The translations under genes and the position numbers were made by a program. A DNA stretch of 64,000 nucleotides from Pocillopora verrucosa (taxonomy: Eukaryota; Cnidaria; Anthozoa; Scleractinia; Pocilloporidae), in assembly GCF_036669915.1 (NCBI RefSeq), contig NC_089321.1:7420163-7484162 (forward strand). Direction: 5' to 3'. The notes under the pieces are model-generated. The model did not search any database. It was not told the DNA's origin and worked only from the letters and a program-made list of their open reading frames with translations. How positions within the stretch are numbered: the stretch's first letter is position 1; every line of letters starts with the position of its first letter. This document shows positions 49,688-62,089 of the stretch, one piece after another.

Positions 49688-52600
49688 ATGGACACAGAAA
49701 ACGGAGTAAGGTACGATCGAAGCGCCAATTTGTCGACGCGATGCTGTCATCTTCGTCCGCACTGTATTTATTTTATCGGATAAAAATCAGCTATGTTAAT
49801 TTGAGCTCCTCTCTGTATTTTCAGTGCCGAAAAGTTTACCGCTTCCCTGGCGAAAGCAAGCGAGAAAGCGGTGGCATATCTGGGTAGTGTAGGTAAGCGA
49901 TCAAAGTTTGGGCTAAGTAGCACTTGCCCTTGCATTATTTTGACGATGTTATTGTCTGTTGTAAGTTTGGATAGTTTTGAAATTTCGTTTATCATCTTAG
50001 AATTATGCCACGAACAACCTGCTTGGCGAATCGTAGAAATCTTGTCGTCTTGAGTTTATTGAAAAAACTGTCAGTCTCTTAAATGCAAGATGCACTTTGC
50101 ATCAACTTAACCCCTCGTGTGTATTTCGTAGACTTTTAGCTTCCTAGCGATACATTTGTTTAAACGTGTCGTTGTCTTGGGGGCTAAATTAAAACTGAAA
50201 GGTTTGGTTTAAACTTATGTTTCATTTTGGGTTTCATCTGAGGATGTTTTATCCAGCTGAAAGGAAGCACAGTGAGGAATGTTTTGTTAGTTCGTTAAAT
50301 ACCAAATTGCATTGATTCCCGGAGCATTTCAATAAAAGATTGAATGTCGAAAAATATGACAACACATGTCAATATTGATTAGAGGAAAAAAATTCAAATG
50401 AGCCTTCCTCCGAAGAAAATCTTTTTAATCCACTTTTCCTACGAGATTAGGGAAATGAATACACCAACTAAGTTAAGAGTTTTTGATCAAACGAACGATA
50501 GTACAAATAAAGTTGAATGTAAATTTCCGCACAAACTGATAGCCGACGGCAACAAAAGGGCGATGAGAAGTCTCAATGAAACATTTGTTTTTGATTTGAA
50601 TAAATATGACAATGGACGTATTAAGTTGTACGAAACTCGATCTCTTTGCTTTCGCAACAGTTAGTATCAAGGGCTTGTATTGCAAAGATAGCACGAATTT
50701 TAGAGTTTTTGAATTGCTCATGTGGAACTTGATATCTTTCGTTTACCATCGTCTAAAATTAGAAACATATATAGCAATTGGAAATGTTGCGTTCTCAAGA
50801 AAGCTTTTTATCGGACATACTTGTATTAAAATTGCCACCTTGCTTTTGATTTTCTTTCAAATAATTACATAAAAGCAAAGAAAAAAAATGAGGTCGTTTG
50901 AGTAATTTCACAATATTAAGCCAGGTGGGATACCGGTTTATGACCAACATTGTTATTCAAATCTTTGTCACTTGAACAGCTCATTTTAATGGTTCCAAAC
51001 TAACTCTTTGTTCTAAACAGAATTATTTCTGTTGTTAAGAATAGACTTGTTAAGAATGAAAAAAGAAATCTAGTTTTCAAGAAAGCTTTTAAAAGCTTAC
51101 ATTTGATATGGTTTCTGATGACATAAAAAAATTAGAAATGGGTGTCCTTTCAATTAAAATGTATTTATCACTGTACACTTCTATCCCGTGTGGTTAAATA
51201 AATTAAATTATTTCATCTTGTGCAAATTGTACAGACAAACAAGTTAATTCGTCCGTTCATATGACTTTTTTTGGTTGACGCTAAATATAAATTTCTAACC
51301 AGTTATAGCATAATTATGTGGTGGGAGAGATCAGTGTCTTTGTGTGTTCTCCTATGCACAAAAAAATGAAACCAGCATCTTTAATGAAACTCCTTTAGTA
51401 ATAAAAAATTCTTCTTTGTCAATCAGAGTTATGTTTGTTATCCTTTTATGTCTAATATGCATGCATCACTGGGCAGATAGATCTTGAGATTGAATATAAA
51501 ACAAGACTCAAATGTTGATCAAGGATTTTTTGAGCAATCTGATGGAAAACCTTACATCTGCTAAAATAACCTTCCTCAGCCAGAAAAGGAAGAGTGTGCT
51601 ATATATTCTTTCTTAATGTGTTTCTTGTTGTCTTTCTCTCATTGTGCAGCCAGTGGGCTGGCATCAAAAGGAGCGGTTTGTTAATATCACAAAGTCTCAT
51701 TCATTATACTAACTTCAACCTGGTACCATTAGCAAACAACCCACTTCAACATTTGTATGTTTGATGCATTCCTTAGAAGTTAATGATTTTGTGTGCACGG
51801 AATGTAGTAATAGCCTTTACCCCAAAGGTTTCTCAACACCCTTTACAACAAAAACCACTAAGTTCATATGTTTTCCAAAGGATTTCAGTTGTGCAAGTGT
51901 GTGCTACATTCCCATTGAGTTTGCTGATGATGTGTGTACTGTCAAGCAAAGAAAAATTAAACTTCCTCTCACACATCATACAAAGTACCATACTGATTGA
52001 CAATTGATTCATACATCAGCTGTGTGTTCATTGACGTATATACAGATATAAAGCATTTGGGAAGTTTAGAGGGCACTCTACAAACTAAAGATGGATCAGC
52101 CACTACCAATATCTAGATAGGGTGATAAGAAAGTAATTTACATTTGAAAGCAGTAAGGTTTGTATCATGACAAGGTCACCCTAAGCCTCACCCCTGTTCA
52201 AAGGCTTGGCAACCACACACAAAACCCTAAAATGGACTATTTTCTATCTAGGTACTTTTCTCAGTATAGTCACTGTTAAGTATGTTGTCTTAAGTTTTTT
52301 TGATGTAGTATAGCATATAACAAAGTTGGAGCATTAATTGCCCTAAAATGAACCTTATCACTCATAACATTTGGGGAAAAAATTGTGACATTATGACATT
52401 CATTTTTTTGAAAAGAAAACATGACAAGCTTGCCTACAATAAAGTGATAATATTTAATAATGATATTGTTGTAGTAAGTAAATTATATAAACAAGGGTGA
52501 AAAGGAAATATAGACGCAAAAAAGACAGACACAAATCATAAGCATACATTGCATGGTTAAGCTAGTAGAAAGCGGAATTTAACAATTTTAACCCTGGTCA

Positions 52601-55600
52601 TAAGAGTCACCAGCATCTAGTTTATTCTTACAGTATTATACTGCTTAATGATTTATAAAGATCATGAGTCTAAAAGAAAGATCACCACCGTTAGAGGCTT
52701 TGATTGTTAATCATGTTTGTCTAGTTCATATCAAAGGAAATGTATAGACATTATGGGGAATGAAGAATATGGTCATTGATGTCTGGGTGTAAAGGGTTAA
52801 TTTGTGGTCTGGTGTGGAGTGTTGTGGGTTTGAAAATCCATAATAGGGTTACAGCACCCTAAGTTTTACTCTTCACACTGTAATTCCCATATGTGCAAAT
52901 TCTCCATACTGTTCTGTATACTAAAGTACTGAAAAGGAGAATTTTAACAGGTAACAATTAATAGCTTCTTTAGTTGGTGATCAAACCCTTTATTCTTGTG
53001 ATTAATGTGAGATTGGAAGGTGTTACTGTAGGAGAAATTAGAAGCCAGTCACTCTTAGAGGTCAATCAAAGGGTTAATCAGTTTTTCTCAACTGAACCTT
53101 TATTTTTCTTCACACAGATGATGAGATATGGGAGTCATTGTTGTTTTCTGACTCACTGGTGACTACATCTCAGACTGGCAGAGTAAGTCCATCTTTGTAA
53201 TATTTTCTATGTTGAATTATTCAAACTAAAACCAATCTACTTCACCACTAGTGTTAATTCCCATCCTTGTTTTAACTTTGATTTGTCGTTCCCTGGTGAA
53301 GATCTTTCAAGGATCTTTAAGGATCTTACAAGATCTTCTTGAGGACCTTTGAGGATCCTCTTAAGGATCTTCATGAGGATCTTTGGAAAATCTTTGAAGA
53401 TCTTTAAAATTATTGTTAAGATCTTCATTTTCTTGCCAAGATCTTCAGGGATCTTCAAAGTTCTTGTCAAGATCTTCAAGGATCTTTTATTTTCTTGCCA
53501 AGATCCTTGAGGATCTTGTACAGATCTTTAAAGATCTTGACAAGATCTTTGAAGATTCTTTAAAAATATTTGAAAATTCTTTGAGGATCTTCCAAATTCT
53601 TGTTACTATAGATCTTTGAGGATCTCTATTTTCTTGCAAGGATCTTCATGGATCTTTTATAACTTTCCTGCCAAGATCCTGAACAATCTTGTCATCAATC
53701 TTCAGAGATCTTGTTGAAAATTTTGAAGATTCTTAAAGATCTTGGCAAGAAATTGAAAGATCTTTGAAGATCTTGGCAACAAAAAGAAAGATACTTGAAG
53801 ATTTTGACATGCAATTTAAAGATCTTGGCAAGAGATTTGAAGATCCTTAAAGATCTTGACAAGAATGTCAATGATCCTTGAAGATCCTGGCAAGGAAATG
53901 GAAGATCGTTGAAGATCTTGGCAAGAATGTTATAGAACCTTCAAAATTTTGACAACAAAATAGGCATACTTAATGATAGGTTTATAGAGTGAAGCATGAA
54001 CTTTACCACCAAAGATGTTAACTATTGAAGAATGGATCTAGAGGTCTGATTAATGCTCACTTGATGTAAACAACAAGGTGACAATGGGTTAAATGGCTTT
54101 TAGTGATATTTACCTTTCTTCTAAACTGACCGATATAATTACTCTGGTTTTATTTTACAACACTCAAATTTCTCTTTTCTCCTATTCAAAGGTTCATTGC
54201 TTTTGTCTGTATAACGTTTTGTTATGATAAAAAAACAAACAGGTTTTTTCTTTTATTTAAGATGCAAGATAAGAACTGCAAAGAACAAAAGTGGACAGTC
54301 TTTGCTCAATTGTTTCAATAAAGTTGATATAGCTCTGCAAGTTTTGAAGACCATCCATAGACTGAAGTAGAGCAACACCAACACAGACAAATTAGACTTT
54401 AAAACATCAGTGTATCTTTGTTTAGAGTGCATGATGTTCTTAATGATAGTTTTAAGTAGACCCTGGCTAGTGGAAACAAAATAGCAGTAATTTTATTTAC
54501 ATGTACAGGTAGTTCCCAATGATATTTGAGGCGGCTTTTCTTCACTCTAGGAAATAGGTGAAATGACAATAACTGTGGAAAACACTATGTGGAGAGGAGA
54601 GCCTTGTTATCTTGTTCATGCTAACAGCCATGGGTCTATAGATCAAGTACCTATTGGGACATCAGTAACAGGTTAGCTATTAATCGCGTGTTGGCCCTTT
54701 GAACACTAAGAGTGACTAGCATCTAATTGCTCCTTACGATTTCACCCTTGAATCATACATTAAGGTCGCAGGAATGAAGGTAATGATCACCCACGAAAAG
54801 AAGCTCTTGATTGTTAAACAAATTCTCCTTGCTAGCACCTTAGGAAATATAGAGAACAGTATGGAGAATATGCTTACTGATGTTAGGGTGGGAAGGGTTA
54901 ATGGATGGTTGAAAAGGTGATCTTCATGTTCATGTGATATTTACTTTTGTACTGACTCTACAATGTATGGAAACAATTCTACTTCATTACTGTAACTGTT
55001 TTGTTTTTGTTACAGCTTATGTTGGAAGATCTCTTCAGACATTTGAACAAACCCATTATGAATATGTCAAGGTAAGGACTTCACAAAACTGTATTCATTA
55101 TTATTACACAGATGAATTTCTGATAAACATATGAGGCAAATTTAGTGTACAATGGAGTTTTCACTTGGAGATTTTAAACCCATGTGGGTAAGTGGTTTAT
55201 TTAAAAATAACTGCCCCTTTTTCTGCAATGACTGCAAAATGCTTCCATGTTTTGAATTATATTTTGAACAGAGATTCTTATCATATGGGAAGTATGGTTA
55301 AAAAATTGGGGGATATTTTGATCCGACATCTTTGTAATAATAAATTTTGCTTAAATATAAGGAAAGCCAGTTAAGAGCAGTTTGTCAATATGCATCAGTC
55401 ACTTCACACTGCTGGGGAGAGATTGATCAAGAAACTGTTGATCAAATCAGCTTGCTGTAGACTACTTTTCAAGAGACTTTTTGATATGTTTGTAGATACC
55501 AGATAACCCTCTGGATAAAAAGACTCTTATTGTACTGGATGAGGATGGAACATACTCTGTAAAGAAGACTGAATCACAAGGAGATGTAAGTCATCTTTTG

Positions 55601-57882
55601 AAGTATAACAATAAATAGATAAATGAATAAGTGAAGTAAGATAAAAGGAAAAAAAAGGACATCTCAATCCAAGGTCAGAGAGTCAAAGGAGGATAGAGGG
55701 AGAAATGTTTAGTTCTCCACTGTAAGTGGGGTGGAATAAGTCCAAAATTCAAAAGTAGATCAGTTGTGTGTTGGTTACCCTCCTTTTCACTGTGTTTGGC
55801 ATGCTAGCCTGTTACTCAAAGTTTGTGGGGCATCTTAAGCTATTTCTCCTTGTTCACTATGGCCTTTTTTGACAACTTTGGATTTGCTTGTATGACACTT
55901 GATCAAAAGACATCTAGCATTTTAAAGTTCTTGGTACATGCAACTAATACACCATAGACCTCAACAGAGGCTCTGAAGAATCTAGGAATTGAGTTTGTGG
56001 CCTTATGATATTTTTCTTTTTGCAGTTGAATTTTGTAAAAACATATTTGGATCAATCCACACATCTTACTTAAAGACAAATTATTCAATCTGTGCCGAAA
56101 AATTTTTTACCTGTGTTTTCTGGCTTGCTTTGATAATTTTCATTTCTTGTAGGAAATGCAGAGAACTGACAAATATTTCAAGAAAGAATTATTCCAGGGT
56201 TTTATATCTGAAGGTCAGTTTCTATATTCATATGGAGTTTTCATTCATTTCTGTGTTTGTTTCCTCTTTCATTCATGTGACCATTGTCTCTTGACATGCA
56301 TTATTTACTTATCTGTATTTTTTTGCAGGTTCTAATCTGTTGCTACAGAGAATCATGGTAAAAAGAGGAGTTCCCGAGGACATGACATTTGTTGCATTTG
56401 ACTCAACAACTAGTCTGTGTACTTCATCTTATGTACGAATCTGCATCACATTGAGTTTTTATATTGTTGTGTTTTTGTTTCGGGAGAAGAAATTTAGCAT
56501 CTTGCCTTTACTCCCTCACAGAAAATGCTTGGCAAGTCAGAGAGGAGAATTGGTTTGCAACAAGTTCATGCGGTAGGACTGAATCGTACGATTCATTCAG
56601 TTGAGGAGTCGCCTACCACTTGGGAATCGTACTTCTTGTCGACAGGGTGAGTTTTAGTGTAACATTTTTCTTTGTTTTAATCAGAGGCATAGCTTAGTGG
56701 TTTAAGGTGCTGAGTGTGAAATCTTAAGCTTCCAGGTTCAATTCCCTTATTCTGACCGGAAATTCAATTTGTTTCTCAGTAGTCTCGTGTTCAGCTTCTC
56801 CACTGTGTTTTGTTATCAGCCAACTAGGTTGATTTGCCTCCACTAATTTACATTTTCGATAAATTTTTCTCCCATAACTCCAAAAGGCCAGATGTATCTT
56901 AGACTCAAAGACACTTTTGGAAAACAATGGAGACTGTGAAACTCATGAAATTTAAGTTGACTGAAAGTTTTTAAAGGCGAGTGTGTTTAGAGAACTCTTT
57001 CTTGTAGGCATCTCGCAAGTCGAACACAGCTGGGTTCTGGGGTGACCATGACCTTGTCAAGAATTCCAGAGGAACATCAGATTACAAGTTAGTGTACATG
57101 AAACAAGATTATTCGTCTCGTTATTCCAAGTTGTGACTAGCTATTTCGAGTATTTTGTTTGCTTTTTTTTTTTTTTCAGAATTTTGTATTTTTTACAAAG
57201 AGAGATGGCGTCAAGAAGTTGTTAAACTGGAAATAAACCCTGAGATCTATTGCGATCGCTGTTTACAGATTATTTTAGTCATAATATTTTTGCAAATTTT
57301 TTTAGATACAGACTTATCAGAAGAGACAACAGAAGTTAAACCACTCAAATGGGAAGAAGATATGCAACTATTTTCGCGTTTTTTAGACCGAAAGGTAGGG
57401 GTAACTATTTTAGTCTGTTTGTATGTAACTAAGTTGTGGTGAGAGCGTAAACGACTTACGACATATTAAGGAGATACACAGTGTTAGCTTTGCTAAGTTT
57501 TGACTCTTTGACTCTCAGTATCTCATAATTAATTCTCCATTTTGTGTGCTGCATATTTCCTATAAAGTTAGGTCTGAGAACATTTTTGCAGAATCATAAT
57601 GTTCATCTTTAAAAACAGGCTTCAGGACTGTTAGAACTGATTTTTACACCTCTCGTGTGTTTTCAGGCGGAGTTGGCTGACGATCACGCAACCTACATGA
57701 GAAGGCATCCAGAGCTGCGGGCTCTCCTTGCCGACTTTCTGCAATTCTTACTGCTTCGAAAACCTGATGACGTCACCGGCTTCGCCTCTGAGTTTTTTGG
57801 CGCGTTTTCTACAGCCGCGCCCTCTGTACCTTCATTCGCTCGCTCTTCTCCAGGTCCTGCACGACCTTCCTCTATGCCTTGA
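49688..57882 (+). CDS. CATIP: ciliogenesis-associated TTC17-interacting protein
   Basis: Fourteen exons give 402 aa in phase: 49688-49710, 49825-49892, 51650-51679, 53118-53182, 54551-54671, 55016-55071, 55496-55585, 56153-56213, 56329-56432, 56522-56646, 57008-57087, 57180-57260, 57306-57394, 57667-57882. Vertebrate CATIP binds TTC17 and promotes actin polymerisation needed for cilium formation. Family-like stretches are EPCYLVHANSHG, VPIGTSVTAYV, VPEDMTFVAFD, SVEESPTTWESYFL and KWEEDMQLFSRFLDRK. The C-terminus has LLADFLQFLLLRKPDDV followed by FASEFFGAF, which looks like an RIIa (PKA docking/dimerization-type) helix pair. Length is close to the human protein. The 51650 exon's donor and the 57180-57260 exon are the weakest parts; the latter can be skipped without a frame change. 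Confidence 0.88.
52003..52080 (+). mobile_element. half-copy of the AACAATTG palindromic MITE
   Basis: ACAATTGATTCATACATCAG, then AGATATAAAGCATTTGGGAA and GTTTAGAGGGCACTC match the left arm of 8353-8542. The second arm is absent. CATIP intron. Confidence 0.7.
52588..52800 (+). repeat. MITE family B copy, diverged
   Basis: Starts TTTAACCCTGGTCATAAGAG and ends GTCTGGGTGTAAAGGGTTAA. Faces 52868-53077, an inverted copy 70 bp away. CATIP intron. Confidence 0.65.
52868..53077 (-). repeat. MITE family B copy, inverted
   Basis: Reverse orientation. The plus strand reads AAATTCTCCATACTGTTCTG, TTCTTTAGTTGGTGATCAAA and ends CAATCAAAGGGTTAA. It lies just before the CATIP exon at 53118, so it could pair with the neighbouring copy in the pre-mRNA. 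Confidence 0.65.
53296..53950. repeat. GATCTT-rich minisatellite that switches strand
   Basis: About 650 bp built of imperfect AGATCTT/CAAGGATCTT units. To about 53690 the dominant form is CTTGCCAAGATCTTCAAGGA; after that the complement, GAAGATCTTGGCAAGAA, dominates. The array is thus a large imperfect inverted repeat within a CATIP intron. Confidence 0.85.
54691..54902 (+). repeat. MITE family B copy, well preserved
   Basis: Starts TTGGCCCTTTGAACACTAAG and ends GTTAGGGTGGGAAGGGTTAA. Its blocks AAGAAGCTCTTGATTGTTAA and AGAACAGTATGGAGAATATG match the other copies closely. CATIP intron. Confidence 0.8.
56684..56757 (+). mobile_element. degenerate tRNA-derived SINE head
   Basis: Box-A-like ATAGCTTAGTGGTTTAAGG and box B GGTTCAATTCC at tRNA spacing; acceptor stem not paired. 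CATIP intron, sense orientation. Confidence 0.55.
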
Positions 57883-58831
57883 GGACTTTGAGATACTTGG
57901 CCTCATGCAGTCCTTCCTCGCACCCCCTTCAGACAAGCAGCTTCTGTCAATATTGTACATGATACGAAAAGAGAATTCATATAGTTTAAGTTACAATGTT
58001 TTCCTTACCTCATGAAATTTTTATTAGTGTGTTCTCGGTGGTGATTTTAGCAGTTGATCAGCTCAAATATGGGTGAGAAGCGTTAAGTAGTCATTTGTCT
58101 CTAATTAAAGGATTCATGGCTCACCAAGTTAGTTTCTTCTTGTTTATTTCGAAAGATAAACCTTTTCAAAAGACGGTGACTGAACAATGTACCCTTTGAG
58201 CTTAAAGCTTGCCACATTGTACTTTCCCTTACAGTAGTGTTCCGTAACTCATTTTTGTTCTTCATTTCATGCCTCCACTCAAAATGTGGAAAATAAAAAA
58301 AAGGGCGTGAGGGCATCCTCTGCGTATTAAGCCCCCATCCAGTCCTCAGCGATTTCCTTTGAAAACGCGCACTTTTTGATACATGATAAAGTGGCGGCAA
58401 ATACTATTCCTTAATTTCCACCGGAGATTCGTGAACTTGGGAAAAAGTGAAAGAAATGTTAACAGAACTCAATCGTATCATATTTGGTAACGATAACTGT
58501 CTCAGAGGCAGTTGTTGCTCATCCCCAGGGACAATCGCACTCACGAACCGTTTCTTTCGATCATATGTACTAAAGAAGAGAAGAGTCTGGGACGGTGTGT
58601 TGTGATGTGGCATCCTTGATGTACAAAAGATCTGTGAGCACAAAATTTAGGAGCTTCCATAAGCTCTAAGAAAAGTACCCTCACTGACTACATGTGTGAA
58701 ACGTTGAATCATCACATGATTCCTATCTGCTTGCCAAGTGCATAATGCGCGGAGATTTAATTTAATGTCCTTTCATTGTTTCAAATCAGGCTGGAAAACA
58801 AAATCTTTTGACGAAATTGTATTGAAATAAA

Positions 58832-59854
58832 CTAAACACTTGTCTCGATTTGAGGATTGTGTTTTCTCGCCAGTAAAAAGCGTATGGACTTTCTGTAAGA
58901 TGGCAGTCTCCACGCGAAAATGAATGCATCGGCAGCAGCCTTTACGAAAAGAAATAGATCAGTTATTCTTAACAAAATATTCAAAATGACTTCCTCTTTC
59001 TGGTTCCGGTATTGTTTGTACAAGAAAACGTAAAATACACCAATGTGTGGAAAAGCCGAAAAGAGCAATATTGCAGCGAGGTAAAACGTCATCAGAACAA
59101 AATTTCTGTCGTAATTGCGGCTGCGAGTTTGTAGAAGTCTTTTTCCGCTAGTTTTTTGCGGAGATGCGGTATTGCTGTGAAGATGAAATAATAAACTGGT
59201 CGTTCGAGTGATTTTGTGAACCTGCAAGTGTCCTTTAAAAGCCCTATATATTAAAATCTGAAGAACGGCGAGTATCGCTGAGATAACTGTGGAATGCAGT
59301 GTCAAATTCAGTTTGAAAAACAAGACTTGATCCATACCTAAAACAGGTAAGAGGCTGAATACGGTGAAGTACAACCATGTTGCCATAACGGATGAGAGTA
59401 CAAATCTCTTTCTGATCCAAATCTTGTATTTGTAAGGATATTCTATGGCAATAAACTGTACAAAAGACAGCATCAGCACCATCACGAAGGAAGCATTCAG
59501 CGAGGCTGTCGAAATGATTGAGCTGATTACAAAAAGCGTGTGTGAAATGACTTGAAATTTATCGCCGGCTGTAAAGTAGCGTACAAAAAAGTATAAGGCG
59601 AAAAACGGCTCAACCAGCAAGCCACACAAAAGGTCTGCTATCGAAAGACCAAGAACAAAATAACTTGTCGGTTTCTTGAAATAGTTAAGAGGATCTTTGA
59701 TAATTGTGGTGATTAACAAAATGTTTGTGGCCACTGTTATGGGACTCAGAAATGCAAGCGTGCATGCAGAAGCCAACTCAATCCGGGAGTATGCCCCATT
59801 TTGGATAGATGAGGAACTCCAGTTTGCACTCAGGTTTGAAGACTGTTCACTCAT
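58832..59854 (-). CDS. divergent orphan class A GPCR
   Basis: An intronless coding exon of 340 aa. The ATG at 59854 was chosen because it opens a short glycosylated N-terminus (NLS, NWS) just before TM1; the open frame runs 48 residues further upstream without a signal-like stretch. TM1 has TNILL and TM2 LGLSIADLL, both usual. The TM3 end reads VQFIAIEYP where DRY is expected, so the DRY arginine is Gln. TM6 has FSAFPH instead of CWxP, and TM7 has DAFIFAW instead of NPxxY. Not closely related to the two receptors near 13-22 kb. Ligand unknown; coupling may be unusual. Confidence 0.8.
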   Translation of the reverse strand: MSEQSSNLSANWSSSSIQNGAYSRIELASACTLAFLSPITVATNILLITTIIKDPLNYFKKPTSYFVLGLSIADLLCGLLVEPFFALYFFVRYFTAGDKFQVISHTLFVISSIISTASLNASFVMVLMLSFVQFIAIEYPYKYKIWIRKRFVLSSVMATWLYFTVFSLLPVLGMDQVLFFKLNLTLHSTVISAILAVLQILIYRAFKGHLQVHKITRTTSLLFHLHSNTASPQKTSGKRLLQTRSRNYDRNFVLMTFYLAAILLFSAFPHIGVFYVFLYKQYRNQKEEVILNILLRITDLFLFVKAAADAFIFAWRLPSYRKSIRFLLARKHNPQIETSV

Positions 59855-59859
59855 TGTAA

Positions 59860-61900
59860 ACACACACAGACTTGTCTTCGCGTCAGGTACTCTAAGCATC
59901 CAGTGTCTCGTGGCGCGGATGAGTGTTATAATTATTTTGTGAAACTCCTGTTTTTGCCCCTTTTTTTTCAATTCAGCGATTGTGAACTTGTTTTTCACGC
60001 CGCGTGGTGAAACAAGTTGGATAGTTCATCAAACTGATTGTTTTAATCATCCGGTTTCGTGTACGTTCCCACAACACTTCAATCCCAAGCTGATGAAAAA
60101 CCAACAATCCATTACCGCCGTATGTTAATCATCTCTTTGCTTGCAATATAGATTAATGTTGGACCAGCTTTTTGAGGGAAATTGCAAAATGCGTTCCCGA
60201 AAAAAATTCAGATGCTGAAGAGCGAATTCATAAATTTACTCACAGCGAGAAAACCAAAAATATGGTCTCACGTCTAGCCACTAATTCAAACATCGTTTAC
60301 CTTGTAACAAGTTTTTGTGCAAATAACTCGAGAAAGACAGGGAAAACGAATAAACGAATATTTTATTTCCAACCCAATCACACCTACCTCAGAGCAAGTC
60401 AATTACATTAATTCTCGGGTTTTTTCTTGATGAATTCTTTTTGATCGTTCTCCCGAGGCAAACCAAGTTTATTATCAATAAGACAACTTCAACCAAAACG
60501 GAGGAAAATCTGGCCTAGTACCATTATTTTACAGCCACAGGCCATCAGGAGCTTTTCAAGTTATTGATCTTATTCCCGGAGCGCATTTGAAATATATTGG
60601 ATTTTCTGCCTCTTAATAGAGCAATCGTAGACTTCGAATTAACAAAAGAAAAGGTGAAAAAGTGGATTAATGAGCTCTAAAGTGTGACAATAGATTCTTA
60701 TTTCGATTCTTATTTTCAAGGAATACAGACAGCTGAATCAAAATTACAGGTTACTGAACGATGGAAATTATTAAACGAAAGAGAAGTACAAGACACTATT
60801 AGAAACATTAGCTTCCTTTTAGCGAATCGTTTTAAATTTTTACAATCATGTGTGCTGAGATTAGGTGAATCGAAAAGCTTTCCAATTTCGTTCGTAAAGT
60901 TATAATTCCCAACGCAAATAATTATAATAACAAAGGCCTTTTGTTTTAACTTAATAACAAGGGGAGCAAAAGAGGTTGGAATGCCGGTACAAAAAGAGAT
61001 TTTAAAAATTACGTTGTAATTGAGTATATTTTTTTCTGTCGGGAAATCACCAAAGACGGAAGAATATTACAATGGTTTTTCGTCGAGTATTTGTTTTGTC
61101 TAAAAGTTTTTGTTTCTTTAAATTGAAAGGGAAGGTAATTGTCTCAGGGGGTTAACATGAAACCGGACACAATTTTCAGCAGGAACCTGCTAACGTTTTA
61201 ATCAGTGTTTGTCTCCTTTCAATTTTTAAAATTGAAATCGAAAGATGATGGCAGATGCAGCTGCAGTTTGGCATTTTTTTTGATAGCTTTGTTTTTCGAA
61301 AGTAATCAGTCGATGCGTTTCGTTTCAGTAATGTTGCATCACGGTTGGAGGGTTCTTCTGTAACCAAACTACATATTTTTCGCTTACCTCTGGCTAATAA
61401 ACGACTGCTCATTTCCATTACAATTTTGCATGAAAAACTAAAGTAACATAGAAGATCAAAACATTATTTCCAAGCCCGAAAAACCAGTGATTTTTTAACA
61501 GTTTATACAACAACTGTTCTGAACAAATTTTGCCGCCAGCTAAATATATCAAGTTATGAAGCGTTTGAGGTGGGAAGTTCTTTTGCTTCTTAGTAAGAAA
61601 GATCTTTTGCCCTCTTAGTAGTTACTTGACGTCCAGTGAAGAATTTTGTTTAATAGAGACGACTTTCTTTTCCATCACAAGCCGAGACGAAATCAAAAAG
61701 GAATCTTGAATAAGATTTCAAACTGCTCCTTTAGCATTATCAGTCTGATGGTCAACCGCTGACCTGTACAGTTCTAGTGACGATTCCGTAACGGAAACTC
61801 CTCTCAAAAATTCGTCGTATGGAAGCCCTTCCCCACCCTCTCGTCCCCCCTCTATTAAATAGGTCTCAAACCGTAGGCCAGAACCATTTTGGTCGTCGGC
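59860..61900. other. gene-free stretch
   Basis: AT-rich, with only short open frames and no protein-like motifs. It separates the divergent GPCR (minus strand) from the stress-protein exon (minus strand), so it may include the former's promoter and the latter's 3' UTR or flank. Confidence 0.4.
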
Positions 61901-61924
61901 TGTAACCACCAGAGGACTGTGTCA

Positions 61925-62008
61925 AGTGTAGCCTACTTGCAGCCGTACCCTCCCCCCCATGGTGACACGGTTCACCTTAAAGGGGGAAGGGTACGGCTAC
62001 ACGTAGAC
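61925..62008. repeat. short fold-back repeat
   Basis: GCCTACTTGCAGCCGTACCC on the left pairs with GGGTACGGCTACACGTAGAC on the right, around a centre holding CCATGG. Typical of a small palindromic element. Confidence 0.7.
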
Positions 62009-62089
62009 TATGTCACCCAGGGATTGTATTTCCTATTTTCGCCTGTACTATTGATATTCAAAAAATTTTTCGAGAAAATTGTTCGCTAC

